The notes: generated by a model from the letters alone, not told the origin. A stretch of DNA of 64,000 nt from Bromus sterilis (GCA_950022295.1 OX465600.1:228429782-228493781), one strand, 5' to 3'; positions 45,539-58,415 are shown, numbered from the stretch's first letter. Numbers and translations are program-made.

Positions 45539-48207
45539 TGTAATGACCCGGCTCATCACAAACCGGAGTCTCTTTCCTTAAGTGCTAGTCCCTGGATCGA
45601 CTCGCTAGCACACACATTAACAGATGTAATATCAATGTAAACAATGCATCATATTACATCGCATGATCCAGTATAAAGCAAATACAAGTTGCATAGCTCA
45701 AGGCTAGCTTATTCAAATATAAATAGTAGCAAATAGTAGCAACCAACAGAAAGTAAACTATAGTAGATAACGGCAAGTCCCATCAATAGCCACAAGCGAA
45801 CATGTTGAGTATAGACTCGCAACCCCTAACGCACCTTACTGATCGTCTGAGAAACCTGCAACACGAAGGTTACAGCCCGAAAACGGGTCAGTACATTGGA
45901 ATGTACGGCAAGTGACACGGAAGAAGTATATATAAAGGACCTACAACTATATGCAAGGTGAGTCAAAGGAAACGCTTATGGTTTTGTTTTGCAGAAAGCC
46001 AATTTTCTCCTGAACTAAACTAGTCAAAATTTTAAGTTGAAATCTACCTGAAACACACAGCAACCCGTGCTAGTCTTTTCCCCAACAAAATTATTATTAA
46101 GTGTTCATCTGTCAAGATCATTCATCAACAGTACTGACTAGTTGCTCAAAATTCGTCCGTAACCGTGGACACGACTAATCATGACCAGTTTATACGATCT
46201 GCAGAGGTTGTACACGTTCCCCACTAGACTCAACCCGAAGATTGAGACGAAGACTTTCCGAAGAGGTTGCCTCCACCATTTGGTAGTCGGTACACCTATC
46301 ACACATCTACATCAGCTATCTACCAGGGCCAGGTTCCCCATAACGTACTCATGCTAAGCTAGAGCCCATATGGCCAGTGGCTGTACACGGAAGCTCCTAG
46401 TAATATTGCATGTCTGATCTTTTTGAGCATGGATGGCGCCCACTGCGTTCAGAGGGTAGACACCATGACGCACCCGGTTCACCACCATAACAACCATTGG
46501 TGCATTTAACCCCGACACTGTCCTTAGACAAGGCACAACCTCCAGGATGCAACCCGCCCGTCCAGAAGTGATTTCTATTTATTATGAAGTTGCTACACAA
46601 ATTCTTAATAGCTCACATGCACTCCATGAATTCTCACAACCCAATCCACGTCTACAAAGCATAGAAATTAAGTAACAACACATGCTAGGTTGATCTACAA
46701 ATACAAGTCAAGACATATGGCTATCCTAACTGGTATTGCAGCAACAGTAAAATAAACTACCTATCATGCAATAAGGTGATAGTCTTAACATAATGCATAT
46801 AGAAAATATAGGTGTGAGTATGATCAAAGTATCACTTGCCTTCTTCCTGTTCCAGACGATCACAATCCTCACAAAACGATGCGGCGCACTCCGGACAATC
46901 TATACGAGCAAACATATCACCAATCAACATATAAACAAAACAATTATGCACAAACAGTAGTAAACATACAAAGAACAGTAAAAAAACTTGCCTAACAGAA
47001 GCTAAACTTAAAGTACTCGACAAAAGAAAACCAACGCAAAAAGAAACGGCGCAAACGGGCGCACCGTTTAAAAGATACGGCCACCAGAAGTTCAAATTTG
47101 AATTTTCTACAAATTCAAATTTGAGAAAATTCCAAACTTCTACAAACTTAGGTCTACTGGCTAGAACTTTTCTCTACGGTCGCAACGCAACTGAAAACAC
47201 CTAAATCGGAGCTACGGTTAAAAATAAAACGCGAAAACGGTACCGGGGTGGCACGGGGGTCTAAACTGCTAAAAGGACCTAACCGTAAATAAAAAATAAC
47301 TACAAAAACGCTATCAGGTCCCTGGCGGCGGTTTGACCTAGATCTAGGTTTTTTTTTATTGCCAGCGCGTTTTCTCTTTTTTTTTCTCACCAAGGGCCGG
47401 CGGCCATGGCCAAGCACGGCACGGGCCAGCGGGCGGCGGTCACTCCGGCCGGCGGCGAGCTCCGGAGGAGGGCCGGCGGACGGGGGCGCGCGCGGGCGCG
47501 GCGGCGGGGGCGCTTACCAGCGACGAAAAACGGACTCCGGCGAGATTCCGGCGATGACGTCGGCGGTGGCGGGTCCCGCGGATTAGATTAGGGTTAACTA
47601 AAAACCTAAAAAGAAAATAAGACTAACCTAATCGCAACTTAAATAGCAGCCCCTCCTCCGTTTTTTAATCAGAGTCCGGCCCAAACTCTAACTAGCGCTC
47701 AGCTCGAAAAAACAAAAAAAAAACAAAACGGGCGCCCGGAGGCCCGAAACAGTTTTCTAAAAAAAACGGTAAATTATTTTTTATTTCCGTTTTCTCTAGA
47801 AAATCACTAAAACTAAAATTGAATTTTTGGCATTACCAAAATATTCAACTAAAATCTAAACTAATGCAAATAAACTAAAATGGCTTTTCGGCAAATTTTA
47901 AAATTATTTAAAATTAACGATAAACTCCAAAAACATTTTAAAAATTCCCCGGAGTATAAATAAATTCCCAAATTAATTTTAGAAATTATTAATAACCCCA
48001 AAGTAAATTTAAAATGCCTTAAAAATATTTTAAACTATATTTAAACCATTTAAAAATGGGGATACGTCATTTTATATCCTCTCCAGCGAACTGCCATGCT
48101 TTGAAAAATGTTTAAAATATTTTTAAAACTCCAGAAAAATACGAAAGCAGCATGAGGTGCATAAGATGATCTATTAACATCCTAATTCAAAAAATTGGGA
48201 TGTTACA
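45539..48207 (-). repeat. 3' LTR of the Tekay element
   Basis: On the minus strand it runs TGTAACATCCCAATTTT ... CGGGTCATTACA, 2669 bases. It contains a GC-rich block at 47390-47590 that is open on both strands by composition only. Confidence 0.93.
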
Positions 48208-48222
48208 AACCTACCCCCCTTA
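48208..48222 (-). other. Purine tract of the Tekay element
   Basis: The complement reads TTAAGGGGGGTAGG directly before the 3' LTR, and overlaps the pol stop codon region. It primes plus-strand DNA synthesis in this type of element. Confidence 0.75.
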
Positions 48223-50839
48223 AGATGAATCTCGTCCTCGAGATTCGGGCTGGCTAGCAAAGAGATGCGGGTGGTATTGCTTTCGATCTTCTTCACGCTC
48301 CCAAGTTGCCTCCTCTTCGGTGTGGTGACCCCATTGAACCTTGCACAGCTTGATTGTCTTGGTGCGGCTAACTCTCTCGGCAGTCTCAAGGATCTTCACC
48401 AGTTTCTCCTCGTAGGTCAGGTCACTCTCCAACCGAATAGCATCAAGTGGAACGGTGTCTCTCAGAACAACATCGTCCATCTCCGCGTGACACTTCTTCA
48501 ACTAGGATACGTGGAACACATCGTAAACTCCGGACAAGGCTTCCGACAATTCCAACTGGGAAGCTACCTCTCCTCGGCGCTCCAAGATCTCGTACGGTCC
48601 CACAAAACGCGGTGCTAACTTCCCTTTGATCCCAAACCTCTTGAGTCCGCGAATCGGGGAAACTCAAAGGTATGCACGGTCTCCCACCTCATAGGTTACC
48701 TCCTTGCACTTTGCGTCGGCATAGCTCTTCTGCCTAGACTGTGCTATCTTCAGTCGATCACGTATCAACTTGAGCTTCTCCTCAGCCTCTCTGATCAGGT
48801 CAGGTCCAAAAAACTGACGCTCTCCCACCTCATCCCACATCAACGGAGTCCCGCACTTCCTGCCATACAGTAACTCGAATGGTGCCATCTGAAGACTAGC
48901 CTGTTAACTGTTGTTGTACGAGAACTCAGCGTACGGCAAGTTGTCATCCCAACTCGAACCATAATCCAACATATAAGCTCTCAACATATCCTCTAGTATC
49001 TGATTGACCCTCTCGGTCTGCCCATCTGTCTGAGGATGGAACGCTGTACTGAACTCCAGCCTAGTGCCCAAGGTCTCATGCAACTGACGCCAAAACTTTG
49101 AAGTAAACTGAGTACCTCTGTTAGACACGACCTTGCTTGGAACTCCATGCAAACACACGATCCTGGACATATAAATCTTTGCTAGCTTAGCACTGTTGTA
49201 AGTTGTCTTCACCGGGATGAAGTGAGCAACCTTTGTCAGGTGATCAACCACTACCCAGATAGAATCATATCCTGACCGAGTCCTAGGCAGACCAGTAATG
49301 AAATCCATTCCTATCTGGTCCTACTTCCAGTCAGGTATCGGCAAAGGCTGTAACAATCCTGTTGGCTTCTGATGTTCAGCTTTAACTCTCTGGCAAACAT
49401 CACACAACGCAATATACTTTGCTATCTCACGCTTCAAGCTAGGCCACCAAAATCTCTCCCTCAAATCCAAATACATCTTGGTATTCCCGGGATGAATCGA
49501 GTACGGTGAATCATGTGCCTCCTGAAGAATCAACTTCCTGATGTCCTCATCCTGCGGTACACAAATGCGCTTCTCAAACCAAATGGCTCCATGCTCATCC
49601 TCATGGAAACCCTCGGCTTTGCCTCTGCTCATGTTCTTCTTTATTTCCTCGATCTCTGCGTCATTCTTCTGGGCTCCTCTGATCCTCGCCAATAAGCCGG
49701 GCTTCACCTCAAGTGTTGCCACAAATCCACTAGGAACAATCTCCAGCCTGAGCTTCTTGAACTGCTCACACAACTCGAGTGGCATAGTCTCGGAATTAGC
49801 AACATTGACGTGGCTCTTACGGCTCAACGCATCTGCAACAACATTTGCTTTACCAGGATGATACTGCACATTCAGGTCATAGTCCTTAATAAGCTCCAGC
49901 CATCTGCTCTGCCTGAGGTTCAGCTCCCTCTGAGTGAAAAATATACTTCAAACTCTTATGATTAGTGAATATGTCACACCGGTTACCAATAAGATAGTGC
50001 CTCCATGTCTTCAGCGCATGAACAACCGCTGCTAACTCCAAGTCATGTGTGGGATAGTTCTTCTCATGGTTCTTAAGTTGACGAGAAGCATAAGCAACAA
50101 CCCTTCCTCCTTGCATCAACACACAACCAAGTCCTCGTCGAGATGCATCACAATAAACTTGGAAGTCCTTATGTAAATCAGGCAGACATAAAACTGGTGC
50201 AGTCACTAACCGTTTCTTCAACTCCTGAAAACTGGTCTCACAATCATCATTCCAGTCAAACTTGTTCTCCTTCTTCAATAGTTCGGTCATTGGCTTTGCA
50301 ATCCTCGATAAGTTTTCAATGAACCTCCTGTAATATCCCGCAAGTCCCAAGAAACTGCGGATATCACCAATGGTCTTGGGTGTCTCCCATTCAGCCACGA
50401 TGGAAACCTTGGATGGATCCACCGCTACTCCTTCTCCTGACACAACATGTCTGAGGAATCCTACCTCCTTCAACCAAAACTCACATTTGCTGAACTTGGC
50501 ATATAACTGGTGCTCCCTCAGCTTCTCCAATACTAAACGCAAATGTGCCTCATGATCTTGCTCATTCTTGGAATAGATCAATATATCATCAATGAACACC
50601 ACAACAAACTTGTCCAAGAACTCCATAAACAGCTTTTTCATCATATTCATGAAGTATGCAGGAGCATTAGTCAATCCAAATGACATAACAGTATACTCAT
50701 ACAACCCATACCTTGTAGTAAAGTCCGTCTTAGGAATATCCCCCTTTCGAATCTTCAACTGATGATAACCAGAACGAAGATCGATCTTGGAGAATACACA
50801 AGCTCCCTCCAATTGGTCAAATAGATCATTAATCACCGG
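48220..50839 (-). pseudogene. Tekay pol: RT thumb, RNase H, integrase and chromodomain
   Basis: Domains in order: RT active box VVVFIDDILIYSKN, FLGLAGYYRRFIENLS, RNase H (FQVYCDASRRGLGCVLMQGG), a frameshift near 49930, DALSRKSHVN, the integrase zinc motif (H, H, CDVCQ), MDFITGLPRTRSGYDS, VSNRGTQFTSKFWRQL, HPQTDGQTERVNQILEDMLR. The chromodomain follows at 48230-48400 (VKILETAERVSRTKTIKLCK, VQWGHHTEEEATWE). Stops lie at 49321-49323 (after DWK), 48904-48906, 48664-48666 and 48502-48504. The second catalytic Asp of integrase is Asn (49120-49122). The chromodomain is thought to steer integration to marked chromatin in this clade. Confidence 0.9.
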
Positions 50840-52726
50840 TTAAGGATACTTGTTCTTGATAGTAAATTCATTCAGATAACGGTAGTCAACACACATCCTC
50901 AAAGTGCCATCCTTCTTCTCAACAAACAACACTGGAGCTCCCCAAGGTGATGAACTTGGGCGAATGAATCCCTTTGCCTGCAACTCCCTGATCTGTTCCT
51001 TCAATTCTGCAAGTTCATTAGCTAGCATCCTATACGGTCTCTTAGCAATAGGGCCAGTTCCTGGTATGAAGTCAATGAGGAATTCAATCTCCCTATCCGG
51101 TGGCATCCCTGGAAACTCATCTGGAAATACATCTGGATAATCCCTCACAACACACACATCTTCCAGGCTACCCCCCTTAAGAGAATTAACCTGAGCTTGC
51201 TTGTGCTTGTACTTAGACTCATATCTGATTTTCAACCCAGCTGGTGTACGGAGAGTGATAGAACGACTGGCACAATCGATAACATCCTGGCACTTGGCTA
51301 ACCAATCCATACCCAATATAACATCCAGGCCATGTGACTTAAATATGATCAAATTCGTAGGGAAAACATGCCTGCCTATGGCTAAGTCTATCTGATAGCA
51401 ACCCATACTAGCTGACATCTCTGCTACCGGAGAACTAATGTGAATGGGTGCCTTAAGGGCTACTGTAGGTAACTCATGCTTATCCACAAATACCCTCGAT
51501 ATGAAAGAATGCGATGCACCAGAATAAAAAAGAACAAGTGCAGGTACTGAACTGACAAGGAACTTACCAATCACAGCATCAGGCTCCTCATAGACCTCCT
51601 CCACATTGACATGGTTCACATGCCCCTTGTTGGAAGGATTGGGCTTGACAACTCCATTCCCATTGGGCTTCGACTCTGGGTAGTCTGTGGCATAGTGTCC
51701 CATGTTCTTGCACTTGAAACACTGGATGTGACATAAGTCCTTAGGTGCATGGCCATTCTGACGGTTGTTTCCATTGCCTCCATTGGCTCCATTGCCTCTC
51801 CCATTCCCATTGTTCCTTCCATTGCCATTGCCATTCCTGTTATCATTGTGGTGGTTGTGGCCATTATGGTTGTGACCATTCCCACCATGATGGTTGTGTC
51901 CTCCATTGTGAACATGGCCATTCCCACCATTGTGGTTATGTCCATGGTTATGTCCTCCATTGCCACCATAAGAATTGTGTGGCTTCTGATGCGGTCCAGA
52001 GTTATACTTGCCACCATTGTTGTTGTTGTTGTACTCCCTCTTGCGGTTCTCAATGGCCTGCTGCTTGCCTTCCAACACAATGGCCTTGTCTATGAGTCCC
52101 TGGACGTTGGCAAAGGTAGCCACTGTCAACTGGACTCCCAGCTCATCATTCAGCCCCTCCAAGAACTTCTTCTGCCATGCTGCATCATTCCTAACATCAT
52201 CTGGAGCATATGTTGCAAGCTTGTTGAACTCCTCAACATACTCGGCCACTGAACGGCCTCCCTGACGCAAACTGCAGAACTCGTTCTTCTTCAAGCTCAT
52301 GGCGCCTGCTGAAACATGTGCAACGCGAAAAGCAGACTGAAACTGCGCCCAGGTGATGGCTTCAATAGGATAAGTCACCAATTAGTTGTCCCACCATGCT
52401 GCGGCAGGACCCTCCAGAAAGTGTGAGGCAAACCTCACTCTCTCAACCTCAGTGCATCCAACAGTCTCCAAGTTGCGGTTCACTGAGCAAAGCCAATCAT
52501 CAACCACAATAGGTTCAGGGGTACTGGAGAACCTCTATGGATTCAACCTCAGGAACCTAGCAAGTGTGTCCACAGGCGGGGAAGGTGGTGGCGGTGAGTT
52601 CTGATTGTTGTTCATGTTCTGGGTGAGCAGCTGGATCAACTGAGCCTGTCCCTGCAACAACTGCTGCATGTAGTCTGGCACTCCATTGTCATTGTTGTTG
52701 TTGGCGGGATCACGTCTCGGCGGCAT
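50840..52726 (-). pseudogene. Tekay gag, protease and N-terminal RT
   Basis: I place the start at the ATG at 52726 (AAACAGATGCCGCCG). Capsid text (TWAQFQSAFRVAHVSAGAMS, SVAEYVEEFNKLATYAPDDV) is followed by a long His/Asn/Gly-rich linker (about 51720-51990), a zinc knuckle CFKCKNMGHYATDYP whose last Cys is Tyr, and protease LVLFYSGASHSFIS whose catalytic Asp is Tyr. RT begins with SPWGAPVLFVEKKDGTLRMC. Stops occur at 52535-52537, 52382-52384 and 50840-50842. Loss of both a zinc ligand and the protease nucleophile shows that the protein is dead even apart from the stops. Confidence 0.9.
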
Positions 52727-53270
52727 CTGTTTGGGCAAGAATAGATAAGATTTATACAGAAATTAGCTAGGGAATATACTCCTACCCATATATGCATATG
52801 ATGATCATGGCAAGCATTATATACAATACATATATCACCAATCAACTTCACAAAGAAATTATCACCATAGCATCAAACATATAACAATCATCAATCAATG
52901 CACTCATACGAAAAACCATCACATATCACACCATATAGTTTTAAAATATCGATTTGCAACTAATGACAAGATCCTTATTACAACCAAGACATAAAACGAT
53001 AGTATCTCAATCAACCTAGTATTGCCACACCAGATAAGCCAAGATGGTCAATACACTAACACGACTAAACGGCGAAGAACTAATCATCGATGAAGAAGTT
53101 GTTGACGCTGTTTGGGCTGGACAGCATCCGGTACTCTCTTCCACTAATGGTGTTGCGCCTCTTGGGTTATGGCTCCTCTTCTTATTCAGCAGTGTCCACT
53201 TCTGGTTCATCTTCCTTGACTTCAACCCCATGTGCCCTCAGCTTGTCCTTCAGCTTCTGGATTTCACCTT
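52727..53270 (-). other. Tekay spacer between extra ORF and gag
   Basis: The part from 53270 to about 53190 continues the extra ORF in a shifted frame, with a charged, heptad-like run (NRKMKGEIQKLKDKLRAHG) and a stop. From 53190 to 52727 no coding frame is supported; it is AT-rich leader sequence before the gag ATG. Confidence 0.55.
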
Positions 53271-53801
53271 TCATCTTCCTATTCTCCTGCTGCACCCTCC
53301 AGTTGTCCTCTTGAGTTGGCGCGTCGTCTGTTGATGCTCAATGATGGTGTAGAGATCTGACTGCGCGCTCCTCTCCAGGTTGAGGATGTACTTCTCCAGA
53401 CTTTGCACATGATAGGTGAGTGTTTCTGGCCAAAGTTTTCCAAGTGTAGGCCTGAACTTCCTCGGCCATATGAGTCCAGTGTTAATTATCTTGGTCATTT
53501 CCTTGTACACCGTTCCTTCCAGTCTTCCAGCATAACGTTCCACGAGACGTCCTAGAGCCATGTGTGCGGCTATGCGTAAGCATTGCTCCTTAGCTTCAGC
53601 ATGAACTTCAAAGGTCTCGGTGATCTCCCTTTCTTGTTTGCGCGCACTTCCAAGTAGAGACACTTTAGCTTCCCAGTAGCCGTCAGCTCCTCGAGTCTCC
53701 ACCAGCTCTAAGAGAAAGATCGGCGCGTAGAGGTTCAGGTGCTGGCAAATCCCCAAGATCTCCGGTCCAAAAGCCATCGAACGGTATGACAGGGTAGTCA
53801 T
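53271..53801 (-). CDS. Extra ORF upstream of Tekay gag, dsRBD-like pattern
   Basis: This 176-codon frame starts about 160 bases after the primer site and precedes gag. Residues 13-90 follow the order expected of a double-stranded-RNA-binding fold: a short helix (EILGICQHLNL), a strand (APIFLLELVETRG), a strand (YWEAKVSLL), then TETFEVHAEAKEQ and a helix CLRIAAHMALGRLVERY. The usual basic KKxAK patch is replaced by EAKEQ, so RNA binding may be weak or absent. The second half has amphipathic helices. A one-base loss near 53310 shifts the end; in the neighbouring frame a coiled-coil tail continues to about 53190. The fold is inferred from pattern only. I do not recognise a named family. Confidence 0.55.
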   Translation of the reverse strand: MTTLSYRSMAFGPEILGICQHLNLYAPIFLLELVETRGADGYWEAKVSLLGSARKQEREITETFEVHAEAKEQCLRIAAHMALGRLVERYAGRLEGTVYKEMTKIINTGLIWPRKFRPTLGKLWPETLTYHVQSLEKYILNLERSAQSDLYTIIEHQQTTRQLKRTTGGCSRRIGR

Positions 53802-53959
53802 CTATAATCACAAAAATAAGTAAGGCAAGAATTAGAATTAGACATGAATACGAGATAGAAGAGAAAAGTAAGTACTAGACAGAGTGGTGCAAAGTAAGAT
53901 TTTCAATCCTATGGTTTTCTACTCCATTTTCTAGGGTCACGTCCTACAGTCAACACACT

Positions 53960-53971
53960 GCTCTGATACCA
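53960..53971 (-). other. Primer binding site of the Tekay element
   Basis: The minus strand reads TGGTATCAGAGC two bases from the end of the 5' LTR, complementary to initiator tRNA-Met. Confidence 0.9.
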
Positions 53972-53973
53972 AC

Positions 53974-56650
53974 TTTAACGACCCGGCCCATCACAAACCG
54001 GAGTCTCTGTGCTTAAGTGCTAGTCCTTGGATCGACTCGCTAGCACACACAGTAACAGATGTAATATCAAAGTAAATAGTGCATCATATTACATCGCATG
54101 ATCTAGTATAAAGCAAATACAAGTTGCGTAGCTCAAGGCTAGCTTATTCAAATATAAATAGTAGCAAATACTAGCAAACAACGTAAAGTAAACTATAGGA
54201 TATAACGGCAAGTCCCATCAAAAGCCACAAGCGAACATGTTGAGTGTAGACTCACAACCCCTAACGCACCTTACTGATCGTCTGACAAACCTGCAACACA
54301 AAGGTTACAGTCCGAAAACGGGCCAGTCATTGGAATGTACGGCAAGTGACACGAAAGAAGTATATATAAAGGACCTATAACTATATGCAAGGTGAGTCAA
54401 AGGAAAGGCTTATGGTTTTGTTTTGCAGAAAGCCAATTTTCTCCTGAACTAAACTATTCAAAATTTTAAGTTGAAATCGACCTGAAACACACAGCAACCC
54501 GTGCTAGTCCTTTCCCCAACAAAATTATTATTAAGTGTTCATTTTTCAAGATCATTCATCAACAGTACTGACTAGTTGCTCAAAATTCGTCCGTAACCGT
54601 GGACACGGCTAATCATGATCAGTTTATACGCTCTGCAGAGGTTGTACACGTTCCCCACTGGACTCAACCCGAAGATTGAGACGAATACTTTCCTAAGAGA
54701 TTGCCTCCACCCTTTGGTAGCCGGTACACCTATCACACATCTACATCAGCTAGCTACCAGGGCCAGGTTCCCCACAACGTACTCATGCTAAGCCAGAGCC
54801 CATATGGCCAGTGGCTGTACACGGAAGCTCCTAGTAATATTGCATGTCTGATCTTTTTGAGCCTGGACGGCGCCCACTGCGTTCAGAGGGTAGACACCAT
54901 GACGCACCCGGTTCACCACCATAAGAAGCATTGGGTGCATTTAACCCCGGCACTGTCCTTAGACAAGGCACAACCTCCAGGATGCAACGCGCCCGTCCAG
55001 AAGTGATTTCTATTTATTATAAAGTTGCTACCCAAATTCTTAATAGCTCACATGCACTCCATGAATTCTCACAACCCAATCCACGTCTACAAAGCATAGC
55101 AATTGAGTAACAAAACGTGCTAGGTTGATCTACAAATACAAGTCAAGACATATGGCTATCCTAACTAGTTTTGCATCAACAGTAAAATAAACTACCTATC
55201 ATGCAATAAGGTGATAGTCTTAACATAATGCATATATAAAATATAGGTGTGAGTATGATCAAAGTATCACTTGCCTTCTTCCTATTACAGACGATCACAA
55301 TCCTCAACATAACGATGCGGCACACTCCGGACAATCTATATGAGCAAACATAGCACCAATCAACATATAAACAAAACAATTATGCACAAACAATAGTAAA
55401 CATACAAATAACAGTAGAAAAACATGCCTAACAGAAGCTAAACTTAAAGTACTCGACAAAAGAAAACCAACGCAAAAAGAAACGGCGCAAACGGGCGCAC
55501 CGTTTAAAAGATACGGCCACCGGAAGTTCAAATTTGAAATTTCTACAAATTCAAATTTGAGAAAATTCCAAACTTCTGCAAACTTAGGTCTACTAGCTAG
55601 AACTTTTCGCTACGGTCGCAACGCAACTGAAAACACCTAAAACGGAGCTACGGGTAAAAAACAAACGCGAAAACGGTACCGGGGTGGCACCGAGGTCTAA
55701 ACTGCTAAAAGGACCTAACCGTAAATAAAAATAACTACAAAACGCGATCGGCTCCCTTGCGTCGGTTTGACCTAGATCTAGTTTTTTTTTCTTTCCAGCG
55801 CGTTTTCTCTTTTTTTTCTCACCAAGGGCCGGCGGCCATGGCCAAGCACGGCACGGGGCAGCGGGCGACGGCCACTCCGGCCGGCGGCGAGCTCCGGCGG
55901 ATGGCCGGCGGACGGGGCGACGACAAGGCGCGCGGGGGCGACGGCGGGGGCGCTTATCGGCGACGAAAAACGGACTCCGGCGAGATTCCGGCGAACTCCA
56001 GCGAGATTCCGACGATGACGTCGGCGGCGGCGGGTCCCGCTGATTAGATTAGGGTTAAATAAGACTAACCTAATCACAGCTTAAATAGACAGCCCCTCCT
56101 TCATTTTTTATAATGCGAGTCCGACCCAAACTCTAACTAGCGCTCAGCTCAGAAAAAGAAAAGAAAACAGAACGGGTGCCCGGAGGCCCGAAACAATTTT
56201 CTATAAAAAAGGTAAATTATTTTTAATTTTTGTTTTTTCGAGAAAATCACAAAAACTAAAATTGATTTTTTGGGATTACCAAAATATTCAACCAAAATCT
56301 AAACTAATGCAAATAAAATAAAATGGCATTTCGGCAAATTTTAGAAGTATTTAAAATTACCGAAAAACTCCGATTTTTTGTTAAAATTCCCAAGAGTATA
56401 AATAAATTCCCAAATTAATTTTAGAAATTATTTATAACCCCAAAGTAAATTTAAAATGCCTCCAAAAACATTTTAAACTATTTTTTCAACCATTCAAAAA
56501 TGGGGATAAGTCAGTTTATATCCTCTCCAACGAACTGCAATGCGTTAAAAATGTTTAAAATATTTTTAAAACTCCAGAAAAATACGAAAGGAGCATAAGG
56601 TGCATAAGATGATCTATTAATATCCTAATTCAGAAAATTGGGATGTTACA
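53974..56650 (-). repeat. 5' LTR of the Tekay element
   Basis: On the minus strand it runs TGTAACATCCCAATTTT ... GGGTCGTTAAA, 2677 bases, the partner of 45539-48207. Its final CA is mutated to AA, and small indels and substitutions separate the two copies. Confidence 0.92.
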
Positions 56651-56791
56651 CGGCAGGGTGTCGGGACAGGTTCGTCGGGCTGTCCCGATCTTGGAATCGA
56701 TGTGGCGGCGGAACAAAGGAGAAGATCGTGAAAAGAAGAGGCTCTCGAGGGTTTCCGTGACGGGGGAAATAAATAGGCCAAAGGTGGGCAC

Positions 56792-58415
56792 TGATGGAAA
56801 GAGAGAGTTAATGCTTCTCTCACGCCTCGTTGGTTACCCCAAGTGCAGGGTGAGATATAGTGTAGCGACAAGTTTTCCCTTGGCAAGGATACCAAGGTTT
56901 GTCTCCCGTAGGACTCCGAAGGATACAAGAAGGTGGTAAAGTGAACAATGGCGCCGAGGTTGCTAGCTTCACCTAGACCTGCACACAGATACAAATAACA
57001 TTGCTCCCAACGAGTACAGAGGAGTTGTCAATTCCTCCGGCCTTGCCTTTTACAAAGGATCAACGCAAGCGATAAAAAGTGGAACTGAAAATAAAGACTA
57101 AAAGTAAATTAAAGGTGTGAACAATGATGTGAAGATGGATCGGGGTCCCGTGATTTTCACTAGTGATGTCTCTCTCCCAAAAGACGATAAAAGTGCTAGC
57201 GAGGTAAACAAATCACAGCTGGGAAATTGACAGGATTATGAAGGCACCGCAATGCTAACTATGCTGCAAAGAAAGGAAGGGCTCAAAAGCAATGGGCAGT
57301 ACACCAAGGTAAGTAGACCGAAATCCATCTGCATCTACTACGAATCATCCACCTTGAGATATCTATCCAGAACATCTCGCTGGTATTAAGTTGCGAATCC
57401 CACCCAAAATGTAAACTCAAAGGAACAGACAACTGCATTAAAAAAACTTTGCGTAAAGTAAACAATCCTTGCACCCGCGGGTACAAGCACCGTTGTTTTA
57501 TCCCTGGTGGCAACATCACATCCCCTAGTCTCATGTTTCTGTCACTCAAGCTAGACATCAAGGGGCTGAACCCGCAATCAAGCATAACGCTCCCTCTTGG
57601 AGTTGCAACAAACTACTTGGCCAAAGAAAAATACTGCAAAGGAGAACATGCAAGCATTTACTCAGGAACAAAATATAAAAGAGAAGAACCAAATATATTA
57701 CTCATCACAATCTGAACATAGTGTCAAAATCCATCAGATCCCAGCAAACTCAGCATAGCAACAGCAGAAATTACAAAAGTGCCTCGATCATGTGAGGCAG
57801 CTCACGAGGTCTCGAAAGTGGAGGCACAAAGAGAGGAAAGTGGTCCAAGGGGGACTACTCACGGCTCATCTGGGAGGCGTCCATGGCTATGGATGGTCTC
57901 CCGGAGGGGGTTCCTCTTCCGGCAGGGTGCCGTAGCAGCTTCTCCAGGCAGCCCCGATCTTGAAACGGCGGTGGCGGCGGTACAGAGGGGAGTTCACGGA
58001 AAAGAGATCGATATTAGGGGTTTCCACCCCGAGGGATAAATATAGGCGAAGGGGGGCCTCGAGGGGACCCACAGGGCAGCCAGGAGGGTGCCTTGCGCGG
58101 CCCAGGGTGGGGCCGCGCCAAGGACCCTTCTGGAGTCCCTATGGTGGCCCCCCATTCGCTGCCTTGGTGATTCCGGAAGCTTCAGTGTCGCTGATTTTTT
58201 GTATAAATTTTCTGGAATTTTTGGAGCACTTTTAATGGCCGGAAAACCTGAAATACAAAAACAGCAGAAAACAACAACTGGCAGATGGGTGCATTGAGTT
58301 AATAGGTTAGTCCAAATATTCTCAAAAGTGTATAAAAGTCCAAGCAAAACATGGCAAAGTCACACAAAACATGCATGTAGAAAGCAGAAATTATAGATAC
58401 GTTTGGGACGTATCA
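56792..58415 (-). mobile_element. Solo LTR F, D/E family
   Basis: GGCAC flanks at 56787-56791 and 58416-58420. The LTR is 1624 bases, TGATACGTCCCAAACG ... CCATCA on the minus strand. It lies inside the E 3' LTR, an LTR of the same broad family. Confidence 0.88.

Larger units (their letters stand above)
45539..56650 (-). mobile_element. Tekay/Del-type chromovirus (Gypsy), full length but inactive
   Basis: CGGCA flanks at 45534-45538 and 56651-56655. Reading on the minus strand: 5' LTR (53974-56650), Met-tRNA primer site, an extra ORF, gag, protease, RT, RNase H, integrase with chromodomain, purine tract and 3' LTR (45539-48207). Total 11112 bases. The C-terminal chromodomain and pol wording point to the Tekay clade of chromoviruses. 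At least six in-frame stops and two frameshifts were found. Confidence 0.92.

Noticed and set aside
47359..47591. Small plus-strand ORF (also at 55757-56047) in the Tekay LTRs
   Set aside because: It lies in the GC-rich part of the LTR, is antisense to the element and is not conserved in frame between the two LTRs.
51745..52265. Plus-strand frames rich in Cys/His or Ile/Val over the Tekay gag
   Set aside because: They are antisense shadows of the His/Asn/Gly-rich gag repeat. The minus-strand frame has capsid, knuckle and protease motifs in order.
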